This document shows positions 17,406 through 25,703 of a DNA stretch of 46,665 nt, one piece after another. Under the pieces are notes generated by a model. The model was not told the DNA's origin. It did no database searches and worked only from the letters and a program-made list of their open reading frames with translations. Position numbers and translations under genes: made by a program. Positions within the stretch are counted from its first letter, which is position 1. Every line of letters begins with the position of its first letter. The stretch is from a virus. The stretch spans positions 1 to 46,665 of the IMG/VR virus record IMGVR_UViG_3300046010_007558; one strand, given 5' to 3'.

Positions 17406-19877
17406 ATGGATTACTTTAAACAATTACTAAATAGTTTTGATGATCTAAAAAAAAGGAAATTTAAATTAATTTATATCGAAGAGGCTGCTCAAATAAATCC
17501 ACAGTTAAAAGTTAAAGCCGAAGATTATATTAATAGAGCAAAAGCAGCAGCTAGTGCAGAACCTCCAAATAATAAAGTATTAGTGCAAGAAATACCTGAT
17601 TCTTATGTTTGGGTTGCTGTAGAAGGTAAGTCGGCGGGTAAAGTAGTTTTTAATGGATTTCCTGATTTTAGAAAAGGAAAAGGTATACCTGTAGAAGCTG
17701 CGGGTGCCGCAGGAGCTATGAACTTTGCTGAGTTTGCAAATTTATTAGGGGGACAATCACAAGGTTCTGAACAAGAGCAAGCATCACAAGAACAAGCCGC
17801 GCCTACTGAAGCATTGGTACAACAAGAACCTATTGTACCATTAATAAATGTAACACAAAATACCCTCCTTAATGCATTTAAAAAAATACAAAACTTTTGT
17901 AAAGAAAATCCTAATGCCCCAGTTTGTAATATTAAAAAATCAGGATTAGAAACTTCCACAGGAGAAAAATTTACTTCGTCTGCAAATACTGCGATATATG
18001 GAAGATTACAGCGTGCAACAAAAGTAACATTTAATACTGAAATAAATGGTTATGTAAAAGACAAATTAGAGGATGCAAATGTTGATATTGCAGCAGATGC
18101 TTACGATCTGTTAGTGGATACTGCTATAAAAAATAAAGATTCTTCGTGTGAATCTTTCCAATCCTCTATTTTTTATGTGGCTGGAGCAGAACCTCATCTT
18201 TTGCTTAAATCTAGTTCTGGAGAAAATTCCGAGGGGGTTGTTTTAAAAATAGGTCAGTATGAAAAACAACTTATAGAAATGGCAAAGCAAAATTGTAAAA
18301 AAATAAATAGGGTAAAATTAGAAACTATTTATAGCGGAGCAAAAAGCCAAGTAAAAGGTGCTTTGTCTGAGACTACAGTTGATTTTTATTATCTTTTAAA
18401 AAAATATAATTCAACATCAGATTTAAAAGAAAAAAGAAAAATTTCACAATTTGTAGCAGGTTATTTACAAGAAAAAATAGCTACAATAAAAACTATAGCA
18501 GATGAATTAGCATTGGTAGGTGAAGATCCTACTGATGTTGAATCTGCATTTATTAATGAAGTTTTTAAAAATGATTCATTAGTGGTTAATGATTTGGTTC
18601 AAGTGAAAAAATTTATAGCGAGAGAAATGTTATATCAATCAAGAGTAATAAATAGATTTTTTCCAAATGCATCATGTGCATACAATTCTTCTGATCCCGG
18701 TACAGCTAAAACAGGTGATCGTCCAGATAGACAATTTATTTATACTGATAAAAATGCTGCAATGGCAGACTTATCTAAACAGAAAAGAGGAACCCAAAAA
18801 GTTCAAGAAACAACTTTAGGAAATTTAAAACAAGCTGTGCAAGCTAGATGTGCTGGAGCTATGTCTTGTCAAGAACAAAAAGATTTTGAAGCAATGTTAT
18901 CTTCTGGTGGATTGATAGATAAATCAAATAACACTAAATTATATTTAATTTCTTCTGGACTAAAAAGATATAAAGAACTAGATGAAATAACATTAGGATC
19001 AATTGCTAGTTTGGATAGAATGGATCAATTATTTACTCCTAATTATGGAGGAGATAATAGATTAGCAGAAGGATTCTTACAGTTAGTAGATCAAAAAATG
19101 GGGTTAGATCAAACATCTTATGATGCAGTTTTAGAAATACATAATGATTTAAAGACAACAAGAGAAGCTATTGAATCAACAATAACATCTAAGTATAACT
19201 TAACTACAGGAAAAAAACCAGACTTTGCGGATCCAAAACAAGTTTTAGAAAGAGTATCTCAAATATTAAAAGATAGAACATTAGAAACAAACACATCAGC
19301 TAAAGAAATAGTTAAGATGATTAAAAAAGCATCTAAATTAAAAAAAGATGAAACTGGAAAATATATAGATGAAAGTAATTTACTCGGTAGAATAGCAACA
19401 AAAATAAATAAATTTGATTTAATTAACAAATATCAAAAATTACTAACCTCTACTGATGCTAAAAAAAGAAAAGCTTGTGAAGATTATTTAATAAAACAAA
19501 CATTAATTAGCGGTTCTACAATAGATGATAACATGTATCAAACAATTATTGCTGATGATGGGTCTACTTCTGTCATACGGCATAATGAAATTTTTGATTT
19601 ATTATTAGAAGCTAGAAAGGCTGGAAATTTAAAAATTGAAGTAACTGGAACAGGAGCTAAATTTTTATTTGCTGGAATGTACTTGGATTTAAATATTGGA
19701 ACTAATAAAAATAGCATAGGATTAACATCTAAAATAAAGAAACAAGTAATTTCACAACTAAATCAAACACCAGATATAAATTCTATCCCAATGACAGAAA
19801 ATATAGAAAAAGAATTAATGTTATTTAAAGAATTTTTTAAGATACAAAATCAATTATTTAAACTAGTTAATAAATAA
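17406..19877 (+). CDS. Large unrecognised protein, possibly internal virion protein
   Basis: 823 residues. The N-terminal 27 residues form a hydrophobic/basic helix ending LIYIEEA (E26|A27), like a capsid-targeting peptide cut by the prohead protease. Then comes a small beta domain (VLVQEIPDSYVWVAVEGKSA, about 59-78), a Gln/Glu/Ala-rich linker (about 115-145) and a long, mainly helical Lys-rich body (150-823) with scattered Cys. No catalytic motif is recognised. It could be a large protein packaged or ejected with DNA, or a late accessory factor. It has no visible ribosome site. Its 3' end overlaps the convergent nuclease gene by 15 bases. Confidence 0.6.
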   Translation: MDYFKQLLNSFDDLKKRKFKLIYIEEAAQINPQLKVKAEDYINRAKAAASAEPPNNKVLVQEIPDSYVWVAVEGKSAGKVVFNGFPDFRKGKGIPVEAAGAAGAMNFAEFANLLGGQSQGSEQEQASQEQAAPTEALVQQEPIVPLINVTQNTLLNAFKKIQNFCKENPNAPVCNIKKSGLETSTGEKFTSSANTAIYGRLQRATKVTFNTEINGYVKDKLEDANVDIAADAYDLLVDTAIKNKDSSCESFQSSIFYVAGAEPHLLLKSSSGENSEGVVLKIGQYEKQLIEMAKQNCKKINRVKLETIYSGAKSQVKGALSETTVDFYYLLKKYNSTSDLKEKRKISQFVAGYLQEKIATIKTIADELALVGEDPTDVESAFINEVFKNDSLVVNDLVQVKKFIAREMLYQSRVINRFFPNASCAYNSSDPGTAKTGDRPDRQFIYTDKNAAMADLSKQKRGTQKVQETTLGNLKQAVQARCAGAMSCQEQKDFEAMLSSGGLIDKSNNTKLYLISSGLKRYKELDEITLGSIASLDRMDQLFTPNYGGDNRLAEGFLQLVDQKMGLDQTSYDAVLEIHNDLKTTREAIESTITSKYNLTTGKKPDFADPKQVLERVSQILKDRTLETNTSAKEIVKMIKKASKLKKDETGKYIDESNLLGRIATKINKFDLINKYQKLLTSTDAKKRKACEDYLIKQTLISGSTIDDNMYQTIIADDGSTSVIRHNEIFDLLLEARKAGNLKIEVTGTGAKFLFAGMYLDLNIGTNKNSIGLTSKIKKQVISQLNQTPDINSIPMTENIEKELMLFKEFFKIQNQLFKLVNK

Positions 19878-20378
19878 AGAATCATTTAATTCTAGTATTT
19901 GATCAAGTATATTTATTTCATATTCCTCAAACCCTATAGTATTATAGAGTTTGGGGAATATGTTTTTTCTAGAAATAATTATTATTGGTTGCCTATCTTG
20001 CTGAAAAATAATTATAAAATCTTTTTTTGCTCTAACTGAATCTCTTTCAGCTTTCGTTATAAAATCCCACACTTCAGAACTCTTATTAAATAGACTGTAA
20101 ATATTTGCTTTGTTATAGCCTTTTTTACATTCTATAATAAATTTAAAGTTTAATGGAGTTATAAGATCCCCAAACATTTTCATATGATCTGGAAGATTAT
20201 GCATTGTAGCAAATGCCCCAGATCCGGGAGTTCTTGCAAACTCTGTTGTATTAAATTTATTATTTAGCAAAGAACAAACTTTTCTTTCAAAAGAGTTTCC
20301 TTTAGAACGACTATTAAGTCTTTTCTTTTTGGACAATTGCGATTTAAAAACATTAGGATCGAAAGAATCTTGTAACAT
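19863..20378 (-). CDS. PD-(D/E)xK-type nuclease, possibly a Holliday-junction-resolvase-like enzyme
   Basis: 171 residues on the minus strand. The ATG at 20378 has AGAGG 7 bases upstream; a longer frame to 20453 lacks such a site. The order of motifs is that of the restriction-endonuclease fold: SKGNSFERKV (E31), RTPGSGAF, FGDLITP (D71), and IIECKK (E83, K85), followed by a helical segment and the strand FIIIFQQDRQPIIIIS. The 'GSGAF ... GD ... ECK' layout resembles archaeal-type resolvases and phage repair nucleases. It is one of only two minus-strand genes and is transcribed away from the plus-strand neighbour. Confidence 0.68.
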   Translation of the reverse strand: MLQDSFDPNVFKSQLSKKKRLNSRSKGNSFERKVCSLLNNKFNTTEFARTPGSGAFATMHNLPDHMKMFGDLITPLNFKFIIECKKGYNKANIYSLFNKSSEVWDFITKAERDSVRAKKDFIIIFQQDRQPIIIISRKNIFPKLYNTIGFEEYEINILDQILELNDSLFIN

Positions 20379-20392
20379 ATGATACCTCTGAA

Positions 20393-20400
20393 CTATAATA
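20393..20400 (+). promoter_or_regulatory. Candidate promoter element (CTATAATA) in a divergent gap
   Basis: TATAAT at 20394-20399, with TTGTAA at 20370-20375 (18-bp spacing), could form a sigma70-like promoter for the plus-strand gene. The surrounding 11-mer is identical to that at 17391-17401. Confidence 0.45.
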
Positions 20401-20420
20401 GTAGTGTTAGCGACAGTGAA

Positions 20421-20777
20421 ATGTCCACTGATGCAAAAATAAATGAAACCCAAAACTCCAATTTTGATTTTTCAAGATGGAAAATACGGCACCAAAGCCG
20501 AAGAGATGGTAATAACATGAGACTGATTATTAATTTGGACAAGGATCAATCCCTTGCATTCAAAAACTTTTCTAAGATTGTAAAACCTCAAGAAATATCT
20601 GATGATGATTTTTTAAAGACTATCTTCCTTACAGGGGTTGAAACCATGAATGATAAGTTAACTCAGATTATAAAACAATATGCAAAAGATAATAAAGCTG
20701 AGTTAGAAGCCTCTGGAATCTCCGTAATCGAAGGAGATGATGGTGATGTTAAGCTCCAAGAAACTCCAAACGAATGA
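20421..20777 (+). CDS. Unrecognised small protein
   Basis: 118 residues from the ATG at 20421 (MSTDAKINETQ). The frame is open back to 20379, but that start would precede the candidate promoter. A further ATG at 20517 begins the more protein-like part (MRLIINLDKDQSLAF) and has GAAGAGATGG upstream, so the true start may be there. The body has alternating helices and ends acidic (EGDDGDVKLQETPNE). No family recognised. It starts the plus-strand run leading to the thioredoxin-like candidate. Confidence 0.55.
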   Translation: MSTDAKINETQNSNFDFSRWKIRHQSRRDGNNMRLIINLDKDQSLAFKNFSKIVKPQEISDDDFLKTIFLTGVETMNDKLTQIIKQYAKDNKAELEASGISVIEGDDGDVKLQETPNE

Positions 20778-20784
20778 TCTTAGT

Positions 20785-21102
20785 ATGTTTAAGCTAACTT
20801 TTCTGAGTAAGGAAAACGATCTTAATAAAATTCTCAGAAACCAAAAAAAGAACAAGGATACCATAAATCTTTTGTTTATATCACTTTGGGATAAGCATTG
20901 TAATATCCTAGTAGATAAACTAAAAGAAAAGTATAAGGATGACTTAGGTGAAGAGGTATTTGTTATTGACAGCTTTCATATGCCGCATAGCTTTGTAATT
21001 TATGAAGTTGTCAAAACACCTCAATTGGTAGTTGTTGGAAAAGATAAAACTTATTTAGAGAAATACTTACCTAAAATTTATGAATACTTCAATCTTGATT
21101 GA
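20785..21102 (+). CDS. Small protein, possibly thioredoxin-fold-like without CxxC
   Basis: 105 residues from the ATG at 20785; an earlier in-frame ATG lies inside the previous gene. The order beta (INLLFISLW), helix (KHCNILVDKLKEKY), beta (EEVFVIDSF), helix, then KTPQLVVVG with a possible cis-Pro is what a thioredoxin fold would show. The active-site pair is reduced to a single Cys in DKHCNIL. The resemblance is structural only. Its 3' end overlaps the convergent late-sigma gene by 14 bases. Confidence 0.5.
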   Translation: MFKLTFLSKENDLNKILRNQKKNKDTINLLFISLWDKHCNILVDKLKEKYKDDLGEEVFVIDSFHMPHSFVIYEVVKTPQLVVVGKDKTYLEKYLPKIYEYFNLD

Positions 21103-21439
21103 GGGTATCATTTTTAGACTCTAAATAATTTTTAATTTTAGAATCATATCGCTTATTTTTTGTATACAACAGCTTTAAATTATGAACGATTATTGTCGTG
21201 AAATAATTGAAAGCTGTTCCTTTTTTGTTATTAAAATTTGGGAGAGTTTTTAATATTAGAACAAAGCAATCTTGCTTTGCATCATCTTTATCTAGTTTAA
21301 ATTTAAAAGACTCTATTATATTATTAATTAACAGATCAAAATTTGCCATTAACTCATCTTCATATTTTTTAGGATTCTTTTTATAATCTCTAATTAATTT
21401 TTCAAATTCTTTATTATTTATGTAATTCTTTTCGCTCAT
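21089..21439 (-). CDS. Late-transcription sigma factor candidate, T4 gp55-like
   Basis: 116 residues on the minus strand. The segment DDAKQDCFVLILKTLPNFN (52-70) plus GTAFNYFTTIIVHNLKLLY (74-92) and a basic KNKRYDSKIKNY tail resembles sigma region 2, which binds core polymerase and the -10 element. As in T4 gp55, there is no region 4, so recognition of a -35 box is not expected. T4 gp55 directs late promoters having only TATAAATA. The gene is divergent from the polymerase operon, and a TATAAATA (minus strand 21456-21449) lies just upstream of its start. Identification rests on pattern and context. Confidence 0.65.
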   Translation of the reverse strand: MSEKNYINNKEFEKLIRDYKKNPKKYEDELMANFDLLINNIIESFKFKLDKDDAKQDCFVLILKTLPNFNNKKGTAFNYFTTIIVHNLKLLYTKNKRYDSKIKNYLESKNDTLNQD

Positions 21440-21442
21440 AGG

Positions 21443-21456
21443 CTATTATATTTATA
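21443..21456. promoter_or_regulatory. Overlapping divergent promoter candidates between sigma factor and polymerase genes
   Basis: The plus strand carries CTATTATA (within AGGCTATTATA, repeated exactly before the tRNA at 46519-46529). The minus strand carries a perfect T4-type late element TATAAATA at 21456-21449. The gap between the two start codons is only 16 bases. Confidence 0.35.
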
Positions 21457-22478
21457 TGGACCTAGAAAAGCTTTATAAGGGTTTGGAGGTTGCTCCAGAC
21501 AATCCTTTGTGTAGCGGGTGCGTAATTCTCACAAAGACAAAGCCATGCTATGCAGTTCTGGATTATGAACAACAGGACCAGTGTGATGTACTATTCCTCT
21601 CAGATTCATTAAAGTCTAGATTTGGAAAGACTTATGCATTTACTGACTCTGAAGAGGAAATAATCAAGGAAGTTTTTAAACATCCTTTTGCGATGGCAGC
21701 ATCTGTTAAATGCCCATCTGTCAAAGATGGGGATATGAATCCTGCTAGTTTAAATGCATGCCGCAATCATTTAAATGCTACGATAGATAAAATTAAACCA
21801 AAGCTTGTTTTTGCGTGTGGAAATCTAGCTATGAAGATGTTACTTAAAAAGAGTGGCATTACAGATAAGCGTGGGAACTCTTATGATTTTGAGTCCCCTA
21901 ATGGACACAAGTGTGTAGTAGTCCCTGTTTTGCACCCTTATGCAATCATCCAAGAACCTAGACACAAGCCTGTATTTGAGAGTGATATCCTTAATGGATA
22001 TAACAAACATATTCTAGGCAAGGTCAAACAGACTAAGATGGACTATGAATTGATTAAATCTATAAAGGATTTGACCAATTTTGCATACTGGTTGAAGACT
22101 TATCAAAAGCCAATTGCTTTGGATATAGAAACCACGGGTCTAAATTTTCTTAAAGACAAAATCATGACCATTGCAATTGTGACTGATGAGAGATCAGCAG
22201 TCGTACCTATTTATCATAAGGAGTTTGATTGGACCTCTGTAGACGATTACACTGATCACGCAGAAGTATTTGATTTAGTTAGATATGGACTCAATAATAA
22301 TGCTATCAAGGTTTTGCATAATGCTAAATTTGATCTTAAGTTTTTGAATCGTCATGGCGTAACTATCAATAAGGTAGCGGATACTAAAATGATGTCGCAC
22401 ATGGTCAATGAAGAAGGAAAAAACGCACTAAAAGATTTGGTGAAACAGTACTTCCCTGAATACTTGGAGAAACTATAA
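21456..22478 (+). CDS. UDG-like domain plus 3'-5' exonuclease domain of a split family A DNA polymerase
   Basis: 340 residues. Residues 15-185 resemble a family 4-type uracil-DNA glycosylase: C19-x2-C22, C86 and C102 match the four iron-sulfur cysteines, with PKLVFACGNLAMKML and the VVPVLHPYA motif. Residues about 205-340 are a DnaQ-type exonuclease: DIETTG (D223, E225) and NAKFDLKF (D293). The third exonuclease motif and the polymerase domain continue in the next two genes. Family A polymerases with an N-terminal UDG domain occur in some large phages (SPO1). The gene ends in a TAATG overlap with the next frame. No good ribosome site precedes the ATG. Confidence 0.82.
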   Translation: MDLEKLYKGLEVAPDNPLCSGCVILTKTKPCYAVLDYEQQDQCDVLFLSDSLKSRFGKTYAFTDSEEEIIKEVFKHPFAMAASVKCPSVKDGDMNPASLNACRNHLNATIDKIKPKLVFACGNLAMKMLLKKSGITDKRGNSYDFESPNGHKCVVVPVLHPYAIIQEPRHKPVFESDILNGYNKHILGKVKQTKMDYELIKSIKDLTNFAYWLKTYQKPIALDIETTGLNFLKDKIMTIAIVTDERSAVVPIYHKEFDWTSVDDYTDHAEVFDLVRYGLNNNAIKVLHNAKFDLKFLNRHGVTINKVADTKMMSHMVNEEGKNALKDLVKQYFPEYLEKL

Positions 22479-22972
22479 TGCTTGGTATTCAAAACCCAAA
22501 TAAATTTGATTGGGAAAATATTTCATTGTCAGCCTGTGCCAATGGAAATTACTCAGATGCATACTACACTCTTCAAATCTATCATATCTTATATGAAAAA
22601 ATGAAAGAGTTAAATATGGTCAATTTGTTTGATAATATTATTGGTCCTTCAATTAAAGAATTTGCAGAGATTGAAGGAGCAGGCATTTTAGTATCAGAGC
22701 AAAAGCTGTCTGAAGTAGGTAAAGTTTTACGAGATGCAAACATAGAAGCTGAAGATTTTCTCTATTCCTGTAAAGGTGTGCAAAAAACAGATAATCTATC
22801 CTCTAATAATAATCTAATAGAGATTTTGTACACTAGGGAGAATGCTTTAGAACTTTATCCACCGGACAAAACAACTAAAGGGTCTCCCTCTGTTTCAGCC
22901 CCTACACTAAACCTGTTGTTGGAATACATTAATCAGGAGTTAGAATCCCGTGTCAAAGTGGAAAAATCGTGA
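22478..22972 (+). CDS. Middle piece of split DNA polymerase: exonuclease end and thumb region
   Basis: 164 residues, starting in the TAATG overlap. YSDAYYTLQIYHIL (D27) is the third exonuclease motif, with the usual Tyr four residues before Asp replaced by Gly. NLFDNIIGPSIKEFAEIEGA and GILVSEQKL follow, as in the start of a Pol I thumb. The C-terminal GSPSVSAPTLNLLLEYINQ corresponds to the Pol I region just before the TYI segment. The protein would be meaningless alone but fits exactly between the two neighbours. It overlaps the next frame by 23 bases around an A5 run. Confidence 0.78.
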   Translation: MLGIQNPNKFDWENISLSACANGNYSDAYYTLQIYHILYEKMKELNMVNLFDNIIGPSIKEFAEIEGAGILVSEQKLSEVGKVLRDANIEAEDFLYSCKGVQKTDNLSSNNNLIEILYTRENALELYPPDKTTKGSPSVSAPTLNLLLEYINQELESRVKVEKS

Positions 22973-24062
22973 AGAACATAAGGATATTGCCAAATCGGTT
23001 ATATCCAGTAAGAGTGTTGAAGAACTGCGTGATGCAAAGAAGTTCATTGAAGGATTGCTAGAACTTCGTAAGTCTGAAAAGCTAGAGAAGACTTATATCC
23101 AAGGAACAAAAGCTGCCATTGAATACAATGGGATAAATAAAGTTTTTGTTGATTTTAGATTTGATGGAACTGCTACAGGCCGTCTATCTTGTGCAGCCTA
23201 TTCTGCTAAAGAAGATATGGGAGTATCCTTCCATACTCTGCCTAGAGACACCAAGCACAATATTAGATCTATCTTCGTAGCACCTAAGGATTGGGCTTTT
23301 ATAACCGTGGACTACTCAGCCATGGAACTAAGAGTCTTGGCTCACATTGCCAAAGAGAAGATTATGCAAAAGGCATTCTTAGAAGGTGCTGATCTGCATA
23401 CTTATACTGCGGAACTCCTGTTTAATAAAAAGAATATTTCTAAGGAAGAACGGCAGATTGCAAAAACTGTATCATTCTTGATTGTATATGGAGGCGGAGC
23501 CTTCAACCTGTCTGAGACTATGGGAATCCCTTTAAAGAGGGCTGAGAAAATCATTGATAACTACAGAAAGGTTTACCCCGGAATCTTCTCATACATGGAG
23601 TTTGTCAATAGATTTATCCGGGAGAATCATTACGCATATACGATTTTTGGAAGAAGAAGAAATTTACCTGATGTTAGATCAGAAGATCAAACTGTAGTAA
23701 ACAGGGCACTTCGTCAAGGTTTAAATTTTACAATTCAAAGTACTGCATCAGATATTTTATTGTGCGGGTTACTAGGTTGTTGTAGAGAGTTTAGCCAAAA
23801 AGGTTTGCAAGCTAGACCCTGTGCTTCTGTGCATGACAGTTTAGAAGTAATCTGTCCTCCTCACGAGGTCAGAAAAGTATTGGAGATTATCTACGAACAA
23901 TTAGTAAATACGCCTCTAATAAAGAAGGTATTTAATTTGGAATTTTCTGTTCCATTAAAAATTGATGCTGAAGTAGGTAGATCATTTGGTGATGGGAAGG
24001 AAGTCCATTTTAATAATGGTGTACCTGAGAATGTTCCTGAACTTTTAGAGTATATAAAATGA
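22950..24062 (+). CDS. Polymerase domain of split family A DNA polymerase
   Basis: 370 residues from a GTG start inside the previous gene. Motif A is VDYSAMELRVLAH (D121). The O-helix is RQIAKTVSFLIVYGG (R168, K172, F176, Y180), where Phe at the 762-equivalent position normally discriminates against dideoxynucleotides. Motif C is SVHDSLEV (H295, D296). TATGRL near residue 75 and the fingers are complete. It is the replicative polymerase core, but needs the upstream pieces for proofreading. The frame is the same as that of the first piece, so two compensating frame changes separate them. It ends in an ATGA overlap with thyX. Confidence 0.88.
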   Translation: MSKWKNREEHKDIAKSVISSKSVEELRDAKKFIEGLLELRKSEKLEKTYIQGTKAAIEYNGINKVFVDFRFDGTATGRLSCAAYSAKEDMGVSFHTLPRDTKHNIRSIFVAPKDWAFITVDYSAMELRVLAHIAKEKIMQKAFLEGADLHTYTAELLFNKKNISKEERQIAKTVSFLIVYGGGAFNLSETMGIPLKRAEKIIDNYRKVYPGIFSYMEFVNRFIRENHYAYTIFGRRRNLPDVRSEDQTVVNRALRQGLNFTIQSTASDILLCGLLGCCREFSQKGLQARPCASVHDSLEVICPPHEVRKVLEIIYEQLVNTPLIKKVFNLEFSVPLKIDAEVGRSFGDGKEVHFNNGVPENVPELLEYIK

Positions 24063-24739
24063 TAATAGATTGTTTAGATAAAGGCTATGTTCAAAGTATT
24101 TCACAATATGAAAATGGGGATTTACTCGTTGTTAATGCGGCGAGATGTTCATTTGATAAAGAACATGATATTTTTGATGAAGCAAAAGATACTAAACTTA
24201 TACATTATCTTGCACAACACGGGCATCTTTTACCATTTAGACATCCCCACGCAACTTTCAGGATACACTGCCCTATTTTTGTCCTTAGGCAATTAGGTAA
24301 GCATCAAGTAGGTTTTAGTTGGTCGGAAGTTTCTAGACGATATATAAGTACAGAGCCTGAATTTTATTCTCCCAACGAGTGGAGATTAAAAGCTCCTAAT
24401 GTTAAACAAGGTAGTTCTGAGGAAATATCAAATATTAGCGACTTATACAAACAAGATTCAGATTTTGTAAATAAAACAGCTTTACAATTTTATTCTCTTA
24501 TGATAAAAGAGGGTGTTTGTGCTGAACAAGCTAGAATGATACTGCCTCAATCAATGTATACTACTACTGTTGTTACCGGAAGTTTGTTAGGATGGAATCA
24601 TTTATATAAACAAAGAACTGATTCTCATGCTCAAAAAGAAACCCAAGAATATGCCAAAGCCATAGGAAGCATATTAGAGAAGTTTTATCCAGTAAGTTGG
24701 AAAGCTTTATGTGATGAAAAAAACACAGATAATCGGTGA
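24059..24739 (+). CDS. thyX: Flavin-dependent thymidylate synthase (ThyX)
   Basis: 226 residues. ThyX makes dTMP from dUMP using methylene-tetrahydrofolate, NAD(P)H and FAD. Landmarks are NAARCSFDKE, HLLPFRHPHATFRI, the signature RQLGKHQVGFSWSEVSRRY (a known phage variant of the RHRxxSxNExSxRY motif with Lys-His-Gln in the first triplet), YSPNEWR, and ARMILPQSMYTT near the C-terminus. Length fits the family. It overlaps the polymerase by ATGA and the SbcD gene by 26 bases, so dTTP supply is coupled to replication. Confidence 0.92.
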   Translation: MIIDCLDKGYVQSISQYENGDLLVVNAARCSFDKEHDIFDEAKDTKLIHYLAQHGHLLPFRHPHATFRIHCPIFVLRQLGKHQVGFSWSEVSRRYISTEPEFYSPNEWRLKAPNVKQGSSEEISNISDLYKQDSDFVNKTALQFYSLMIKEGVCAEQARMILPQSMYTTTVVTGSLLGWNHLYKQRTDSHAQKETQEYAKAIGSILEKFYPVSWKALCDEKNTDNR

Positions 24740-25703
24740 CATACATCTTGATGATAAATATAATGGATATTTAGATTTTCAAGTTGAATCAATAAAAAAG
24801 ATAATAGATTGTGAAAATTCACAGGATATTATTTTTTTAGGAGATCTTTTTGAAAAAAGATCACCAAGTCCTAGAGTATTATTGGCCTTACAATCAATAT
24901 TAGATTATATTCCTAGAGATAAAAAAGTTTATCTTTTAAGAGGTAATCATTGTTCACAAACAAAAGCTGATGATGGGTTGACAGCACTTTCATTGTTTGA
25001 GTATAAAAGAAATGTTACTGTAATAAAGCATACTAGGTCTATCAATGGCTATACCTTCATCCCTCATTACGAAAATGAAAGAACTATTATCGACGATCTT
25101 GGAAGGGTTCCTGATTCTGATATCGTTTTGGGTCATTTTGGGTATAATGGTTGTCTTAACCCTATGGGGGACCCTGATTTTACTATTTCATTGGATATGT
25201 TTACCAATCCAACTTTTCTGGGACATATTCACCACTTCAAAGAAGCAGGGAATGTAGCTATAGTAGGGACTCCATATACTACATCTTTTCAAGAAGCTAA
25301 TAAAGATAGTTTTTATGCTGTAGTAGATTCAAAAGGAAAGTATAAAATAAAACCAATTAATTTTGGTATTCGTCATTTAATTATGGATTTAAATTCTGTT
25401 GTTGAAAACAAGGAATTCATAGAAAATGATAATTACTTTACTTTGCTTAGAATAATGGTCAATACTTTAGATAAAGATCAAGATAATTTAAGAGAGGTTT
25501 TAGATCATATTAAACCTATGTATGTGGATGTAAAGTATAAACCAGTGGTTGATGAAAATAAACCTCAAAGTAGTTACAATCCAGAACAAATAATAACTAA
25601 AGTTGATGAAGCTTTGATAGAGGATTATATTAATAATACTAACACTACATTAAGTAAGCAAGAATTACTTGATGGCTTAAAAATAATAAATGAAAATCAA
25701 TAG
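24714..25703 (+). CDS. SbcD/Mre11-like nuclease subunit (T4 gp47)
   Basis: 329 residues from the ATG at 24714 (a GTG codon precedes it). Calcineurin-type phosphoesterase motifs are in order: GDIHL (D9, H11), FLGDLFE (D44), RGNHC (N78, H79), VLGHFGY and GHIHHF. These bind two metal ions for exonuclease and endonuclease action on DNA ends. With the next gene it forms the Mre11-Rad50/SbcCD-type complex used for recombination-dependent replication and host DNA breakdown in T4. It overlaps the SbcC gene by 14 bases, as expected for a stoichiometric complex. Confidence 0.92.
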   Translation: MKKTQIIGDIHLDDKYNGYLDFQVESIKKIIDCENSQDIIFLGDLFEKRSPSPRVLLALQSILDYIPRDKKVYLLRGNHCSQTKADDGLTALSLFEYKRNVTVIKHTRSINGYTFIPHYENERTIIDDLGRVPDSDIVLGHFGYNGCLNPMGDPDFTISLDMFTNPTFLGHIHHFKEAGNVAIVGTPYTTSFQEANKDSFYAVVDSKGKYKIKPINFGIRHLIMDLNSVVENKEFIENDNYFTLLRIMVNTLDKDQDNLREVLDHIKPMYVDVKYKPVVDENKPQSSYNPEQIITKVDEALIEDYINNTNTTLSKQELLDGLKIINENQ

